Assembly (NCBI GenBank): GCA_018224505.1
Contig: JAGTVD010000504.1
Location: 1-7,073 of the forward strand
Length of the DNA: 7,073 bases
Direction of reading: 5' to 3'
Origin: Desulfatitalea sp.
GTDB taxonomy: Bacteria; Desulfobacterota; Desulfobacteria; Desulfobacterales; Desulfosarcinaceae
In this document: in pieces, positions 1 through 6,154 of the stretch
How positions within the stretch are numbered: position 1 is the stretch's first letter
Layout of the letters: each line of letters opens with the position of its first letter
Notes under the pieces: generated by a model
The model's input: the letters and a program-made list of their open reading frames with translations, nothing else
What the model was told of the DNA's origin: nothing
Databases searched by the model: none
Made by a program: the position numbers and the translations under genes

Positions 1-307
1 CCGGGTAGGCCCGCAAACTCACTGCGTTCAGACAGTGCGGGCCGAACAACCCTGCGCACACCCCCAAGCGTCACTAAAACCCCATTGCGGACGCAGCGCC
101 CCACCCCCGCTACCGGGAGCACCTCCTGCTGTGGAAAAAAAAGAGCCGATCAGCTGCCAATGCATGTATCATGCGTAAATTTACATTCGATCACCCGTGA
201 ATGGGGCCTCTATCATTGATTTCATTCCCCTTTTGCGTTAAAGCTGGTCTGTTTTGCATATTGAGCATGTAAAAGTTCCAAATCCGGCGGCCAGGAGCTC
301 GCAGTCC
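1..307. other. Left-edge non-coding region upstream of the response regulator
   Basis: I see no convincing gene here. The first ~130 bases are C-rich and contain the bulged hairpin at 8-43 and a short inverted repeat GCGTC/GACGC (68-72 and 90-94). An eight-A run follows at about 134-142. The part from about 160 on is more AT-rich. It holds a small hairpin GCATG-TAT-CATGC (162-174) directly followed by the palindrome GTAAATTTAC (175-184), a plausible place for regulator binding or a promoter. No -35/-10 pair with good spacing could be supported. The region probably holds the regulator's promoter and perhaps the tail of an upstream unit outside the window. Confidence 0.5.
8..43. repeat. GC-rich bulged hairpin, possible REP-like extragenic palindrome
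   Basis: The outer arms GGCCCGC (8-14) and GCGGGCC (37-43) are perfectly complementary over 7 bp. Inside them ACT (17-19) pairs with AGT (34-36), and CTG (22-24) pairs with CAG (29-31) around a CGTT loop. An AA bulge and a CA/AC internal loop separate the stems. No T-run follows on either strand, so it does not look like an intrinsic terminator. From memory, hairpins with a similar AACTC-CTGCG-TCAGACAGT core recur between genes in deltaproteobacterial genomes. Only one copy is present here, so its repeat nature is inferred. Confidence 0.45.
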
Positions 308-826
308 ATGGAGACATCCCACATTCTCAAGGATAAAGTGGTATTGGTGGTCGATGATGAGCCCGATGTCCTCGACACTGTATCCGATGTGCTGGAGGTT
401 TGTCTGGTCACCAAGGCCAGGGACTTTGAGACCGGGAGGCAATATTTGATGAGCTACACCTATGATATCGTGGTGCTGGATATCATGGGCGTGGATGGCT
501 TCGAATTGCTCAAGTTGTCGGTCCGGCGTGGATTCCCCAGTGTGATGCTGACCGCCCATGCCCTGACGCCCGAAGCGCTGGAGACCTCCATCCGTTTGGG
601 CGCGGTCAGCTTTCTGCCCAAGGAGCGAATGGGTGAATTGGATGTGTTTCTTGCCGATGTCGTCCTGGGGGGCAACAAGCCGGCGTGGGGAAAATTGTTC
701 AGCAAACTTGGCCATCTGTTCAACCGGCGTTTCGGTCCGGACTGGAAGGAGCGCAACCAGTTCTTTAAATCGTTCGAGGCGGCCCTGCATGTGGACAAAG
801 AGGGGTCGTCCTCCGAAGGCCGCTGA
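308..826 (+). CDS. Response regulator, receiver domain with short non-DNA-binding tail
   Basis: This 172-residue protein is a two-component receiver that would be phosphorylated by a histidine kinase not present in the window. The receiver spans about residues 9-120 and has every key residue: the acidic pair D16-D17, phospho-acceptor D58 in VVLDIMGVDGFELL, the switch threonine T82 and the conserved lysine K105. Residues 125-160 form a short tail rich in aromatic and basic residues (W127, F131, F138, F142, W146, F152, F153, F156). I recognise no helix-turn-helix or enzymatic output domain there. The ATG at 308 is preferred because AGGAG lies at 293-297. An in-frame TTG at 254 would add 18 residues without homology-like content. 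The gene ends 58 nt before livK on the same strand, so it may control the transporter or simply be co-transcribed. The output mechanism, probably protein-protein contact, is unknown. Confidence 0.88.
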   Translation: METSHILKDKVVLVVDDEPDVLDTVSDVLEVCLVTKARDFETGRQYLMSYTYDIVVLDIMGVDGFELLKLSVRRGFPSVMLTAHALTPEALETSIRLGAVSFLPKERMGELDVFLADVVLGGNKPAWGKLFSKLGHLFNRRFGPDWKERNQFFKSFEAALHVDKEGSSSEGR

Positions 827-874
827 ATGACGGATGAAGGTGGGATATTGAACTAAAATGATCGTTCAGTTTCG

Positions 875-881
875 GGAGGAG
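875..881 (+). promoter_or_regulatory. Ribosome binding site that fixes the livK start
   Basis: GGAGGAG lies just upstream of the ATG at 885, with about 5 nt between its GGAGG core and the start. An earlier in-frame ATG at 858 has no such site and would put nine extra residues, including two glutamates, ahead of a normal signal peptide. The 885 start is therefore preferred. Confidence 0.75.
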
Positions 882-884
882 AAG

Positions 885-2054
885 ATGAAAAATTTGTCAG
901 GCAAGAAAGTTGCGATGGTTTTATTGGGAGGCCTCTTGTTTTTGCTTTTGGCATTCCAGCCGGCGGTAGCGGAGTATAAAGTAGGCGCCATTTTTTCGGT
1001 CACCGGCCCGGCCTCCTTCCTGGGCGACCCGGAGAAAAAGACTGCGGAAATGGTGGTCGCGCAGGTCAACGCGGCCGGTGGCATCGATGGCAAACAGATC
1101 AAACTGATCGTTTACGATGATGAAGGCGATGCGACCAAGGCCAACCTTTTCGCTCGGCGGCTGGTTACCCAGGATCGGGTGTTGGCGGTGATCGGACCGT
1201 CCCAAAGCGGTCTGACCCTGGCCATTATTCCGTTGTTCGAACAGTACAAAACCCCACTGATTTCATGTGCCGCCAGCCACAAAATCGTGACCGACGAGAA
1301 AACGGGCAAACCCTACCATTGGGTGTTCAAAACGCCCCAGTCCGACAGCATGGCCGTGGAGGCCATTTTTGATCAAATGCAAAAGATGGAGATTACCCGC
1401 ATTGCCATTATGAGCGTTACCTCCGGATATGGGGCCAGCGGGCGTGACGAGCTGCTGCGCATCGCTCCGGCGTATGGCATTGAGATTGTTGCCGATGAGA
1501 AGTACGATCCACGCGATACGGATATGACCGCTCAGCTGACCAAGATCAGAGCCCTGGCGCCCCAAGCCATCGTCAATTGGTCCATTGGTCCCACCCAGGT
1601 GATTGTACTGCGCAACTGGCGTGAGCTGGGAATGGAGAAAATCACTTTCTTCCAGAGCCATGGCTTTGGCAGCCGACAGAACATTCAGTTGGCGGCCGGG
1701 GCGGCCGAAGGCGTATACTGTCCATTGGGCGCCGGGAACATCGCCGAAGTTTTACCCGATGACCATCCCCAGAAAGCGGTCACCATGACCTATCTGAAAG
1801 AGTACACGGCCAAATTCAACGAGCCGGTCAGCGCCTTCGGCGGTTATGCCTGGGATGCCATGCACCTGGTCATCGATGCCCTGCGCGATGTGGGCGGGGA
1901 CAAAGCCAAGATTCGTGACCACATTGAGAACCGCAAGAACTTTGTGGGACAGCAGGGTGTTTACAACTTTTCGCCGGAGGACCACAACGGGTTGACCAAA
2001 GAGGCCTTCCAGATGGTGGTGGTCAAGGACGGCGACTGGGCTTTGGTGCAGTAG
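885..2054 (+). CDS. livK: Branched-chain amino acid type ABC transporter, periplasmic substrate-binding protein
   Basis: This 389-residue type I periplasmic binding protein delivers ligand to the LivHM permease. The N-terminus is a Sec signal peptide: K2, K7 and K8, then a leucine-rich core, then a likely cut after AVA at 27-29. There is no lipobox cysteine, so the mature protein should be soluble in the periplasm. Family marks include the FSVTGPASFLG opening strand (37-47), NAAGGIDGK (62-70), YDDEGD (77-82) and IGPSQSG (103-109), followed by two alternating alpha/beta lobes of normal length. It is first in a five-gene operon, 19 nt before livH. The substrate cannot be read from sequence. The family covers leucine/isoleucine/valine, other amino acids, amides and aromatic acids. 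From memory, the GDPEKKTAEM stretch after the opening motif recalls aromatic-acid binders (RPA1789/CouP-like) more than E. coli LivJ. The livK symbol denotes the position and family, not a proven ligand. Confidence 0.93.
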   Translation: MKNLSGKKVAMVLLGGLLFLLLAFQPAVAEYKVGAIFSVTGPASFLGDPEKKTAEMVVAQVNAAGGIDGKQIKLIVYDDEGDATKANLFARRLVTQDRVLAVIGPSQSGLTLAIIPLFEQYKTPLISCAASHKIVTDEKTGKPYHWVFKTPQSDSMAVEAIFDQMQKMEITRIAIMSVTSGYGASGRDELLRIAPAYGIEIVADEKYDPRDTDMTAQLTKIRALAPQAIVNWSIGPTQVIVLRNWRELGMEKITFFQSHGFGSRQNIQLAAGAAEGVYCPLGAGNIAEVLPDDHPQKAVTMTYLKEYTAKFNEPVSAFGGYAWDAMHLVIDALRDVGGDKAKIRDHIENRKNFVGQQGVYNFSPEDHNGLTKEAFQMVVVKDGDWALVQ

Positions 2055-2073
2055 GCGCCCGGAAACGGACACA

Positions 2074-2976
2074 ATGGAATCATTCGCATTCAGCCACCAA
2101 CTGTTGCAGTTCATGGTGACCGGACTCACCGTGGGGGCCATCTATGCCATGGTGGCCATCGGTTTCAACATCATCTACAACGTCACCGAAGTGCTCAACC
2201 TGGCCCAGGGGGAGTTTGTCATGCTGGGCGGGCTGGTGATGGTGTTCATACATGTTTCCCTCGGTCTGCCCCTGGTCATCGCCTTCGCCGCCACGGTGCT
2301 GGTGGTCACGGTGGTGGGTGTTTTGCTGGACCGGCTGGCCATCCGTCCGGTGCGTCAACCGACGGTAATGGCCCTGATCATTGCCACTGTGGCAGCCTCC
2401 ATGATCATCAAAGGCGGCGCCATGCTGATCTGGGGTAAGAACCCATACGATCTGCCCGCCTTTTCGGGTCGCGAACCCATTGTGGTGGGCGGTTTGGTGC
2501 TCCAGTCCCAATACCTCTGGGTGATCGGGTTTTTGGTCATCATTGCCATCGCCCTGGCCCTGTTTTTCAATCGCACCATCCTGGGCAAAGCCATGCGTGC
2601 TTGCGCCGACAATGGCGATGCCGCCCGGTTGGTCGGGATCAATGTTCGACAGATGGTCTTGCTGGCCTTTGGGGTATCGGCGGCCATCGGCGCTGTGGCA
2701 GGCATCACCCTGACTCCCATTGCGTTGATGGACTATGATCGCGGGGCCATGCTCGCCATCAAAGGGTTCGCCGCTGCAATTCTCGGCGGGCTGGGCAGTT
2801 TTCCAGGCGCCATCCTGGGAGGCGTGATCCTTGGATTGATCGAATCATTCGGGGCCGGATTCCTGATGTCCGGCTATAAAGACGCCTATGCGTTGATCGT
2901 GCTGCTCTTGGTGCTTTTCGTGCGTCCCAGCGGTATTCTGGGAAGCATGGCGGTGGCCCGGTTCAAAAGGTTTTAG
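2074..2976 (+). CDS. livH: Branched-chain amino acid type ABC transporter permease LivH
   Basis: This 300-residue integral inner-membrane permease forms half of the translocation channel. The chain is almost continuously hydrophobic, with roughly eight membrane segments. The family signature appears at residues 42-53 as NLAQGEFVMLGG, where many relatives have a histidine in place of Q45. The cytoplasmic coupling loop that contacts the ATPases is visible at about 166-191, with LGKAMRACADNGDAARLVGI. The C-terminal glycine-rich stretch, including AAILGGLGSFPGAILGG, and the closing VRPSGILG are typical of LivH. Length is normal. The start at 2074 follows livK by 19 nt. The upstream site (GGA around 2061-2069) is weak, which suggests partial translational coupling to livK. 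Confidence 0.95.
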   Translation: MESFAFSHQLLQFMVTGLTVGAIYAMVAIGFNIIYNVTEVLNLAQGEFVMLGGLVMVFIHVSLGLPLVIAFAATVLVVTVVGVLLDRLAIRPVRQPTVMALIIATVAASMIIKGGAMLIWGKNPYDLPAFSGREPIVVGGLVLQSQYLWVIGFLVIIAIALALFFNRTILGKAMRACADNGDAARLVGINVRQMVLLAFGVSAAIGAVAGITLTPIALMDYDRGAMLAIKGFAAAILGGLGSFPGAILGGVILGLIESFGAGFLMSGYKDAYALIVLLLVLFVRPSGILGSMAVARFKRF

Positions 2977-2980
2977 CGAT

Positions 2981-3934
2981 ATGTTGCGGATACACAAGGG
3001 GCCCATAATCGTCGGCGCCATTTTCATTGCGCTCCTGCCATGGCTTTTCGGGCGGATGCCGGCGTTGGAGCACTATACGCCCCTGATGGTGTTTGCCGGG
3101 ATCTACTGCCTGCTCACCATCGGCCTGAGCCTGCTGATGGGCTATGCCGGCCAGATCTCCCTGGGCCATGCCGCCTTTTATGGTATTGGCGCCTATGCAT
3201 CGGGGGTGCTGACAATTCATTTCGGCCTTAACCCCTGGCTGTGCATGCTGGCCGGCGCCTTGGCCGCAGCCCTGGTGGCCCTGGCCATCGGGACTCCGGC
3301 GCTCAAACTCAAGGGGCACTACCTGGCCATGGCAACGCTGGCCTTCGGCATCATCGTCAATATCGTCTTTCGGGAAGAGGTGCGCTGGACAGGCGGCCCG
3401 GACGGTTTGGTGGGGATCCCCGGGCTGTCGCTGTTCGGTTTTGCCTTCGATGCCATCGTCAAGTATTACTATCTGGTGTGGACGGTTGTGGCCGTGGCTT
3501 TTCTCTTTACCGCCAACCTGATTCAATCGCCCGTGGGCCGTGCCTTGCGAGCGATTCATACCAGTGAGGCGGCCGCCGGTGCCATGGGTATTCCCATCGC
3601 CCGTTACAAAGTGGTCGTATTTGTATTCGCAGCGGTGCTGGCCGCACTGGCCGGCAGTCTTTACGCCCACTTCATGAACTTCATCAATCCCGGTACCTTC
3701 GACCTGTTTTTTTCCATCCAACTGATCATCATGATAACACTGGGTGGCATGCACAGCCTTTGGGGCGCCATGATCGGCGCTATTTTAATCGCATTGCTGA
3801 GTTTTGAGTGGCTGCACCATTTCGGAGAGTGGGAAATTGTCGTTTACGGTCTGGTGTTGCTGATAGTGACCATCTTTTTTCCCCAAGGTTTGGCCGGCCT
3901 GCCCAAGATGGTAATGGAGCGGATACGGAGATAG
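2981..3934 (+). CDS. livM: Branched-chain amino acid type ABC transporter permease LivM
   Basis: This 317-residue permease is the partner of LivH in the inner-membrane channel. The LivM hallmark GQISLGHAAFYGIGAY lies at residues 57-72, WTGGPDGLVGIP at 136-147, and the ATPase-coupling loop SPVGRALRAIHTSEAAAGAMGI at 183-204. Later come AGSLYAH and an ITLGGMHSLWG stretch equivalent to the family's GG-G-G motif, then a terminal FFPQGLAG segment. The length matches bacterial LivM proteins without the long N-terminal extension seen in E. coli. It starts only 4 nt after the livH stop, with AAAAGG at 2965-2970 as ribosome site inside the end of livH, so the two permeases are likely translated together. 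No truncation or frameshift is seen. Confidence 0.95.
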   Translation: MLRIHKGPIIVGAIFIALLPWLFGRMPALEHYTPLMVFAGIYCLLTIGLSLLMGYAGQISLGHAAFYGIGAYASGVLTIHFGLNPWLCMLAGALAAALVALAIGTPALKLKGHYLAMATLAFGIIVNIVFREEVRWTGGPDGLVGIPGLSLFGFAFDAIVKYYYLVWTVVAVAFLFTANLIQSPVGRALRAIHTSEAAAGAMGIPIARYKVVVFVFAAVLAALAGSLYAHFMNFINPGTFDLFFSIQLIIMITLGGMHSLWGAMIGAILIALLSFEWLHHFGEWEIVVYGLVLLIVTIFFPQGLAGLPKMVMERIRR

Positions 3935-3937
3935 ATT

Positions 3938-4726
3938 GTGGCGCAGGCGCGGGTAAACGAATTGCTTTTGGAAACAGAGGACCTGGTCATGGCCTTCGGC
4001 GGGCTGACGGCGCTGATGGACATCCATTTGCGTGTGACCAGGGGAACCATCAAAGCGGTCATCGGTCCCAATGGTGCCGGCAAAACCACACTGTTCAATA
4101 TTATCACAGGGCTGTTGGCCCCCACCGAAGGTGTGGTGCGCTTCAATGGGCAGATTGTCAGTGGCCGCAAGCCTCACCAGATTGCCTCGCTGGGCATTTC
4201 CCGCACCTTTCAAACGGTGGAGTTGTTTTCCAACATGAGTGTGCTGGAAAACGTCATGGCCGGACGGCACATGCGCATCGGAACGTCTTTCTGGCGCTGC
4301 GGACTGGGCCTGCCGGGCATTCGGCGGCAGGAGAAAGCGGTGGCCGAGGAAGCCATGGTCATTCTCGAGTTCATCGGGTTGGCCGAAAAACACACACATA
4401 TGGCCGCCAGTTTACCCCTGGGGGAGCAGAAAATTCTGGAGATCGGCCGGGCATTGGCTACCGATCCCCAGTTGCTTTGTCTGGACGAACCGGCCGCCGG
4501 ACTCAACGAAACCGAATCCGAGACAGCCGCCCGGCTCATCGCTGCCATCAAATCCAGGGGGGTTACGGTGCTGCTGGTCGAGCATGACATGAAGGTGATC
4601 ATGAACATTTCCGATGAGATCACCGTGCTCAATTACGGCGCCCAAATTGCCGATGGGACGCCGGCCGAGATCCAGAACGATCCTCGCGTGATCGAAGCAT
4701 ACCTGGGAGACGGGAGCGCCATTTGA
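3938..4726 (+). CDS. livG: Branched-chain amino acid type ABC transporter ATP-binding protein LivG
   Basis: This 262-residue cytoplasmic ATPase powers import together with LivF. Motifs in order: Walker A GPNGAGKTT at 43-51; Q-loop Q92 in SRTFQTVELF; signature LPLGEQ at 159-164; Walker B LLCLDEP at 179-185 with catalytic E184; D-loop AAGLN at 186-190; and switch histidine H216 in LVEHDM. The signature departs from LSGGQ, which is usual for LivG (E. coli has LAYGDQ, from memory). The protein closes with the family ending VIEAYLG. The start is a GTG 3 nt after the livM stop, supported by GGAG at 3927-3930 inside the end of livM. The ~22-residue insert-like stretch around 110-131 is the normal LivG variable region. 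Confidence 0.95.
   Translation: MAQARVNELLLETEDLVMAFGGLTALMDIHLRVTRGTIKAVIGPNGAGKTTLFNIITGLLAPTEGVVRFNGQIVSGRKPHQIASLGISRTFQTVELFSNMSVLENVMAGRHMRIGTSFWRCGLGLPGIRRQEKAVAEEAMVILEFIGLAEKHTHMAASLPLGEQKILEIGRALATDPQLLCLDEPAAGLNETESETAARLIAAIKSRGVTVLLVEHDMKVIMNISDEITVLNYGAQIADGTPAEIQNDPRVIEAYLGDGSAI
4712..4716 (+). promoter_or_regulatory. Ribosome binding site supporting the TTG start of livF
   Basis: GGGAG sits 6 nt before the TTG at 4723, inside the last codons of livG. No in-frame ATG or GTG lies near the N-terminus before the conserved fold begins, so the site is the main evidence that livF starts at TTG, overlapping the livG stop codon. Confidence 0.6.
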
Positions 4727-5460
4727 GCACGGAGGGATCGACCATACTGAAAATCGAGCAGCTCAACGCGGGGTATGGCGCCATTGCCGCCATCAAGGGA
4801 ATCTCCTTGCAAGTCCCCAAAGGGAAAGTGGTGTCCATCATCGGAGCCAACGGTGCGGGTAAATCCACACTGCTGAAAGCCATCTCGGGTCTCAATGCCG
4901 ACGTGTCGGGGCGCATCGTGTTCAAGGATCAGGATATTCTTCGCCTGCCGGCGGACCGTATCGTAGGCCTCGGATTGTCCCATGTGGCCGAAGGACGCCA
5001 GATCTTTGCCAGCATGACCGTGGCAGACAATATTGAACTGGGCGCCTATCTGTTCCACCGGCGCCGCAAACGCCAGGTGATAGCCGATGGCAAAGAGACC
5101 GTGTACGGCATGTTTCCCATCCTGGCCAAGCGGGCGACGCAGATCGCCGGGACGCTGTCCGGCGGAGAGCAACAGATGCTTGCCATCGCCCGCGCCTTGA
5201 TGGCGCGTCCCGCGCTGCTGCTGCTCGACGAGCCCTCCATGGGACTGGCCCCCTTGATTGTCCGCGATATTTTTCGTACGATAAAACAGCTCAACAGCAC
5301 CGGCACCACCATCCTGCTGGTGGAGCAGAATGCGCGGGCTGCATTGCAAATCGCGGATTATGCCTACGTGCTGGAGACCGGGTGCATTGTGCTTCAAGGG
5401 CCGGCGCGCCAATTACTCGACGACCCCAAAATCAAGGCGGCCTATTTGGGGGTGGGGTGA
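4723..5460 (+). CDS. livF: Branched-chain amino acid type ABC transporter ATP-binding protein LivF
   Basis: This 245-residue cytoplasmic ATPase pairs with LivG. Motifs: Walker A GANGAGKST at 41-49; the LivF-typical SHVAEGRQIF at 86-95; signature LSGGEQQ at 145-151; Walker B LLLLDEP at 165-171 with E170; and D-loop SMGLAP at 172-177. The switch histidine is replaced by Q202 in LVEQN, a known LivF trait, so the LivG-LivF dimer probably has two unequal ATP sites. The protein ends with the family's AAYLGVG. It starts at an unusual TTG whose last two bases are part of the livG stop codon (4-nt overlap), which implies translational coupling. It is the last gene of the transporter operon, and a 167-nt gap follows. 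Confidence 0.94.
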   Translation: MSTEGSTILKIEQLNAGYGAIAAIKGISLQVPKGKVVSIIGANGAGKSTLLKAISGLNADVSGRIVFKDQDILRLPADRIVGLGLSHVAEGRQIFASMTVADNIELGAYLFHRRRKRQVIADGKETVYGMFPILAKRATQIAGTLSGGEQQMLAIARALMARPALLLLDEPSMGLAPLIVRDIFRTIKQLNSTGTTILLVEQNARAALQIADYAYVLETGCIVLQGPARQLLDDPKIKAAYLGVG

Positions 5461-5485
5461 TTCAAGTCGGCACAAGGGGCTTGAA
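5461..5485 (+). terminator. Weak hairpin directly after livF, possible operon end
   Basis: TTCAAG (5461-5466) pairs with CTTGAA (5480-5485). The stem can be extended by a T-G wobble and one C-G pair, around a loop of about 9 nt. It begins at the first base after the livF stop codon, where a terminator or mRNA-protecting hairpin would be expected. No T-run follows, so intrinsic termination is doubtful. Further on, ATAGG occurs three times (5489-5493, 5503-5507, 5508-5512), without a role I can assign. Confidence 0.25.
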
Positions 5486-5612
5486 GCGATAGGCACAGGG
5501 AAATAGGATAGGGCGCAGGTTCAAAATTGCCGGAATCACCAATGGCATTCGGTGGGTATGGACGGGCGGAGTGTACCGATATGTTTTTTGGGTGAAGAAA
5601 AATCATTTTATT

Positions 5613-5620
5613 AAGGGGGA
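5613..5620 (+). promoter_or_regulatory. Ribosome binding site that selects the GTG start at 5628
   Basis: AAGGGGGA lies 7 nt before the GTG at 5628. Two earlier in-frame GTG codons (5571 and 5592) lack a comparably placed site and would add a lysine/aromatic-rich stretch unlike the family N-terminus. The 5628 start is therefore preferred. Confidence 0.65.
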
Positions 5621-5627
5621 TTACATC

Positions 5628-6023
5628 GTGGACGATGACATTCGTGCGAGGACTCAGGAAGTGGCGACGCTTTATTTCAAGGGCGTGACCGACGAGAAGC
5701 CTTTTGATCTGTGGCGTGCCTTCGATCCCGCGTTGGGAAAAGAGCTTTCGCTGTTTATCACCGGCCGGATGTACGGGCGGGAGAAGATCGATCATCCCAC
5801 CCGGCAACTGGTCACCGTGGCGGTGCTCACCGTTCTGGGCCGCAGCGAGGAGTTGAAGCTGCACATTATCGCCGCCCTCAATGTGGGGTGCACCCCGCGA
5901 CAGATCGCCGAAGTGATTTTCCAGACCTTTACTTACGCCGGCATCCCCACCGTCAACATGGCATTGAAGGTATTGCGGGGTGTGTTGAAAGAACGGGGAT
6001 TGTGGCCGATTGAAGAAAAATGA
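5628..6023 (+). CDS. Carboxymuconolactone decarboxylase (CMD) family protein
   Basis: This 131-residue all-helical protein belongs to the CMD/AhpD superfamily, whose members are small cytoplasmic oligomers. The diagnostic region is residues 58-115: TRQLVTVAVLTVLGR, then EELKLH (74-79), NVGCTP (85-90), QIAEVIFQTFTYAGIPTVN (92-110) and the trailing helix. Glu75 and His79 match the E..LH pattern of gamma-CMD (PcaC-type) proteins. The CxxC redox pair of AhpD peroxidases is absent, since C88 stands alone, so a peroxidase role is unlikely. True 4-carboxymuconolactone decarboxylation belongs to the aerobic protocatechuate pathway and would be out of place in an anaerobe, so the actual substrate is unknown. 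It lies between the transporter operon and gcdA, in its own intergenic frame (167 nt before, 131 nt after), and may be transcribed separately. The family call is firm and the function is open. Confidence 0.88.
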   Translation: MDDDIRARTQEVATLYFKGVTDEKPFDLWRAFDPALGKELSLFITGRMYGREKIDHPTRQLVTVAVLTVLGRSEELKLHIIAALNVGCTPRQIAEVIFQTFTYAGIPTVNMALKVLRGVLKERGLWPIEEK

Positions 6024-6034
6024 TCGTATTAAGT

Positions 6035-6095
6035 TTTAAGTTTTTAGTTTTAAGCTTAGGGTGTTGAGCTTAAAACTAAAACCCTCGAACTTAAA
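6035..6095. repeat. AT-rich long inverted repeat between the CMD-family gene and gcdA
   Basis: A perfect 15-bp inverted repeat pairs TTTTAGTTTTAAGCT (6042-6056) with AGCTTAAAACTAAAA (6067-6081) around a 10-base spacer. Outside it, TTTAAGTT (6035-6042) can alternatively pair with AACTTAAA (6088-6095). The left side is also a tandem of TTTTAAG-like units starting at 6034. The sequence is far more AT-rich than the flanking genes. It begins 12 nt after the CMD-family stop codon. It could act as a transcript-end or processing hairpin, or be a copy of a dispersed intergenic repeat. It lacks the GC-rich stem and clean T-tail of a classical terminator. Confidence 0.7.
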
Positions 6096-6099
6096 TCTT

Positions 6100-6129
6100 T
6101 CGTCAAATGCCTGCCAGCTGTTTTGACGA
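6100..6129. promoter_or_regulatory. Perfect 8-bp inverted repeat upstream of gcdA, candidate operator
   Basis: TCGTCAAA (6100-6107) and TTTGACGA (6122-6129) are exact reverse complements separated by 14 bases. The centre-to-centre distance is 22 bp, about two helical turns, as expected for a dimeric regulator bound on one face of the DNA. The element ends 25 nt before the gcdA start, which is suitable for repression or for a hairpin in the mRNA leader. No regulator gene that binds it is identifiable here. Confidence 0.4.
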
Positions 6130-6154
6130 GCAACGCTGAATCGGAGAAGATAAT

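Noticed and set aside
1..115. A short - strand GTG-initiated reading frame running off the left edge, preceded by an AGGAGG-like site
   Set aside because: It reads through the hairpin at 8-43 and gives an ALSERSEF-type peptide, a common artefact of intergenic palindromes. There is no family match, and the frame cannot be assessed beyond the edge.
133..160. A terminator on the - strand using the T-run complementary to the A-run near 134-142
   Set aside because: Only a 3-bp stem can be drawn immediately before the T-run on that strand, too weak for an intrinsic terminator.
244..260. A sigma-54-like promoter, CTGG followed by TTGCA, ahead of the response regulator
   Set aside because: The GG and GC doublets are separated by 8 bases, whereas sigma-54 promoters need 10, and this spacing is essentially invariant.
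849..868. A TGAAC/GTTCA inverted repeat between the response regulator and livK
   Set aside because: Arms of five bases with a 10-base spacer are expected by chance, and no promoter elements accompany them.
2963..3754. A 263-codon open frame on the - strand opposite livM
   Set aside because: It is the complement of a conserved permease. Its translation is rich in His, Gln and Gly with no domain, as expected for a shadow of a hydrophobic gene.
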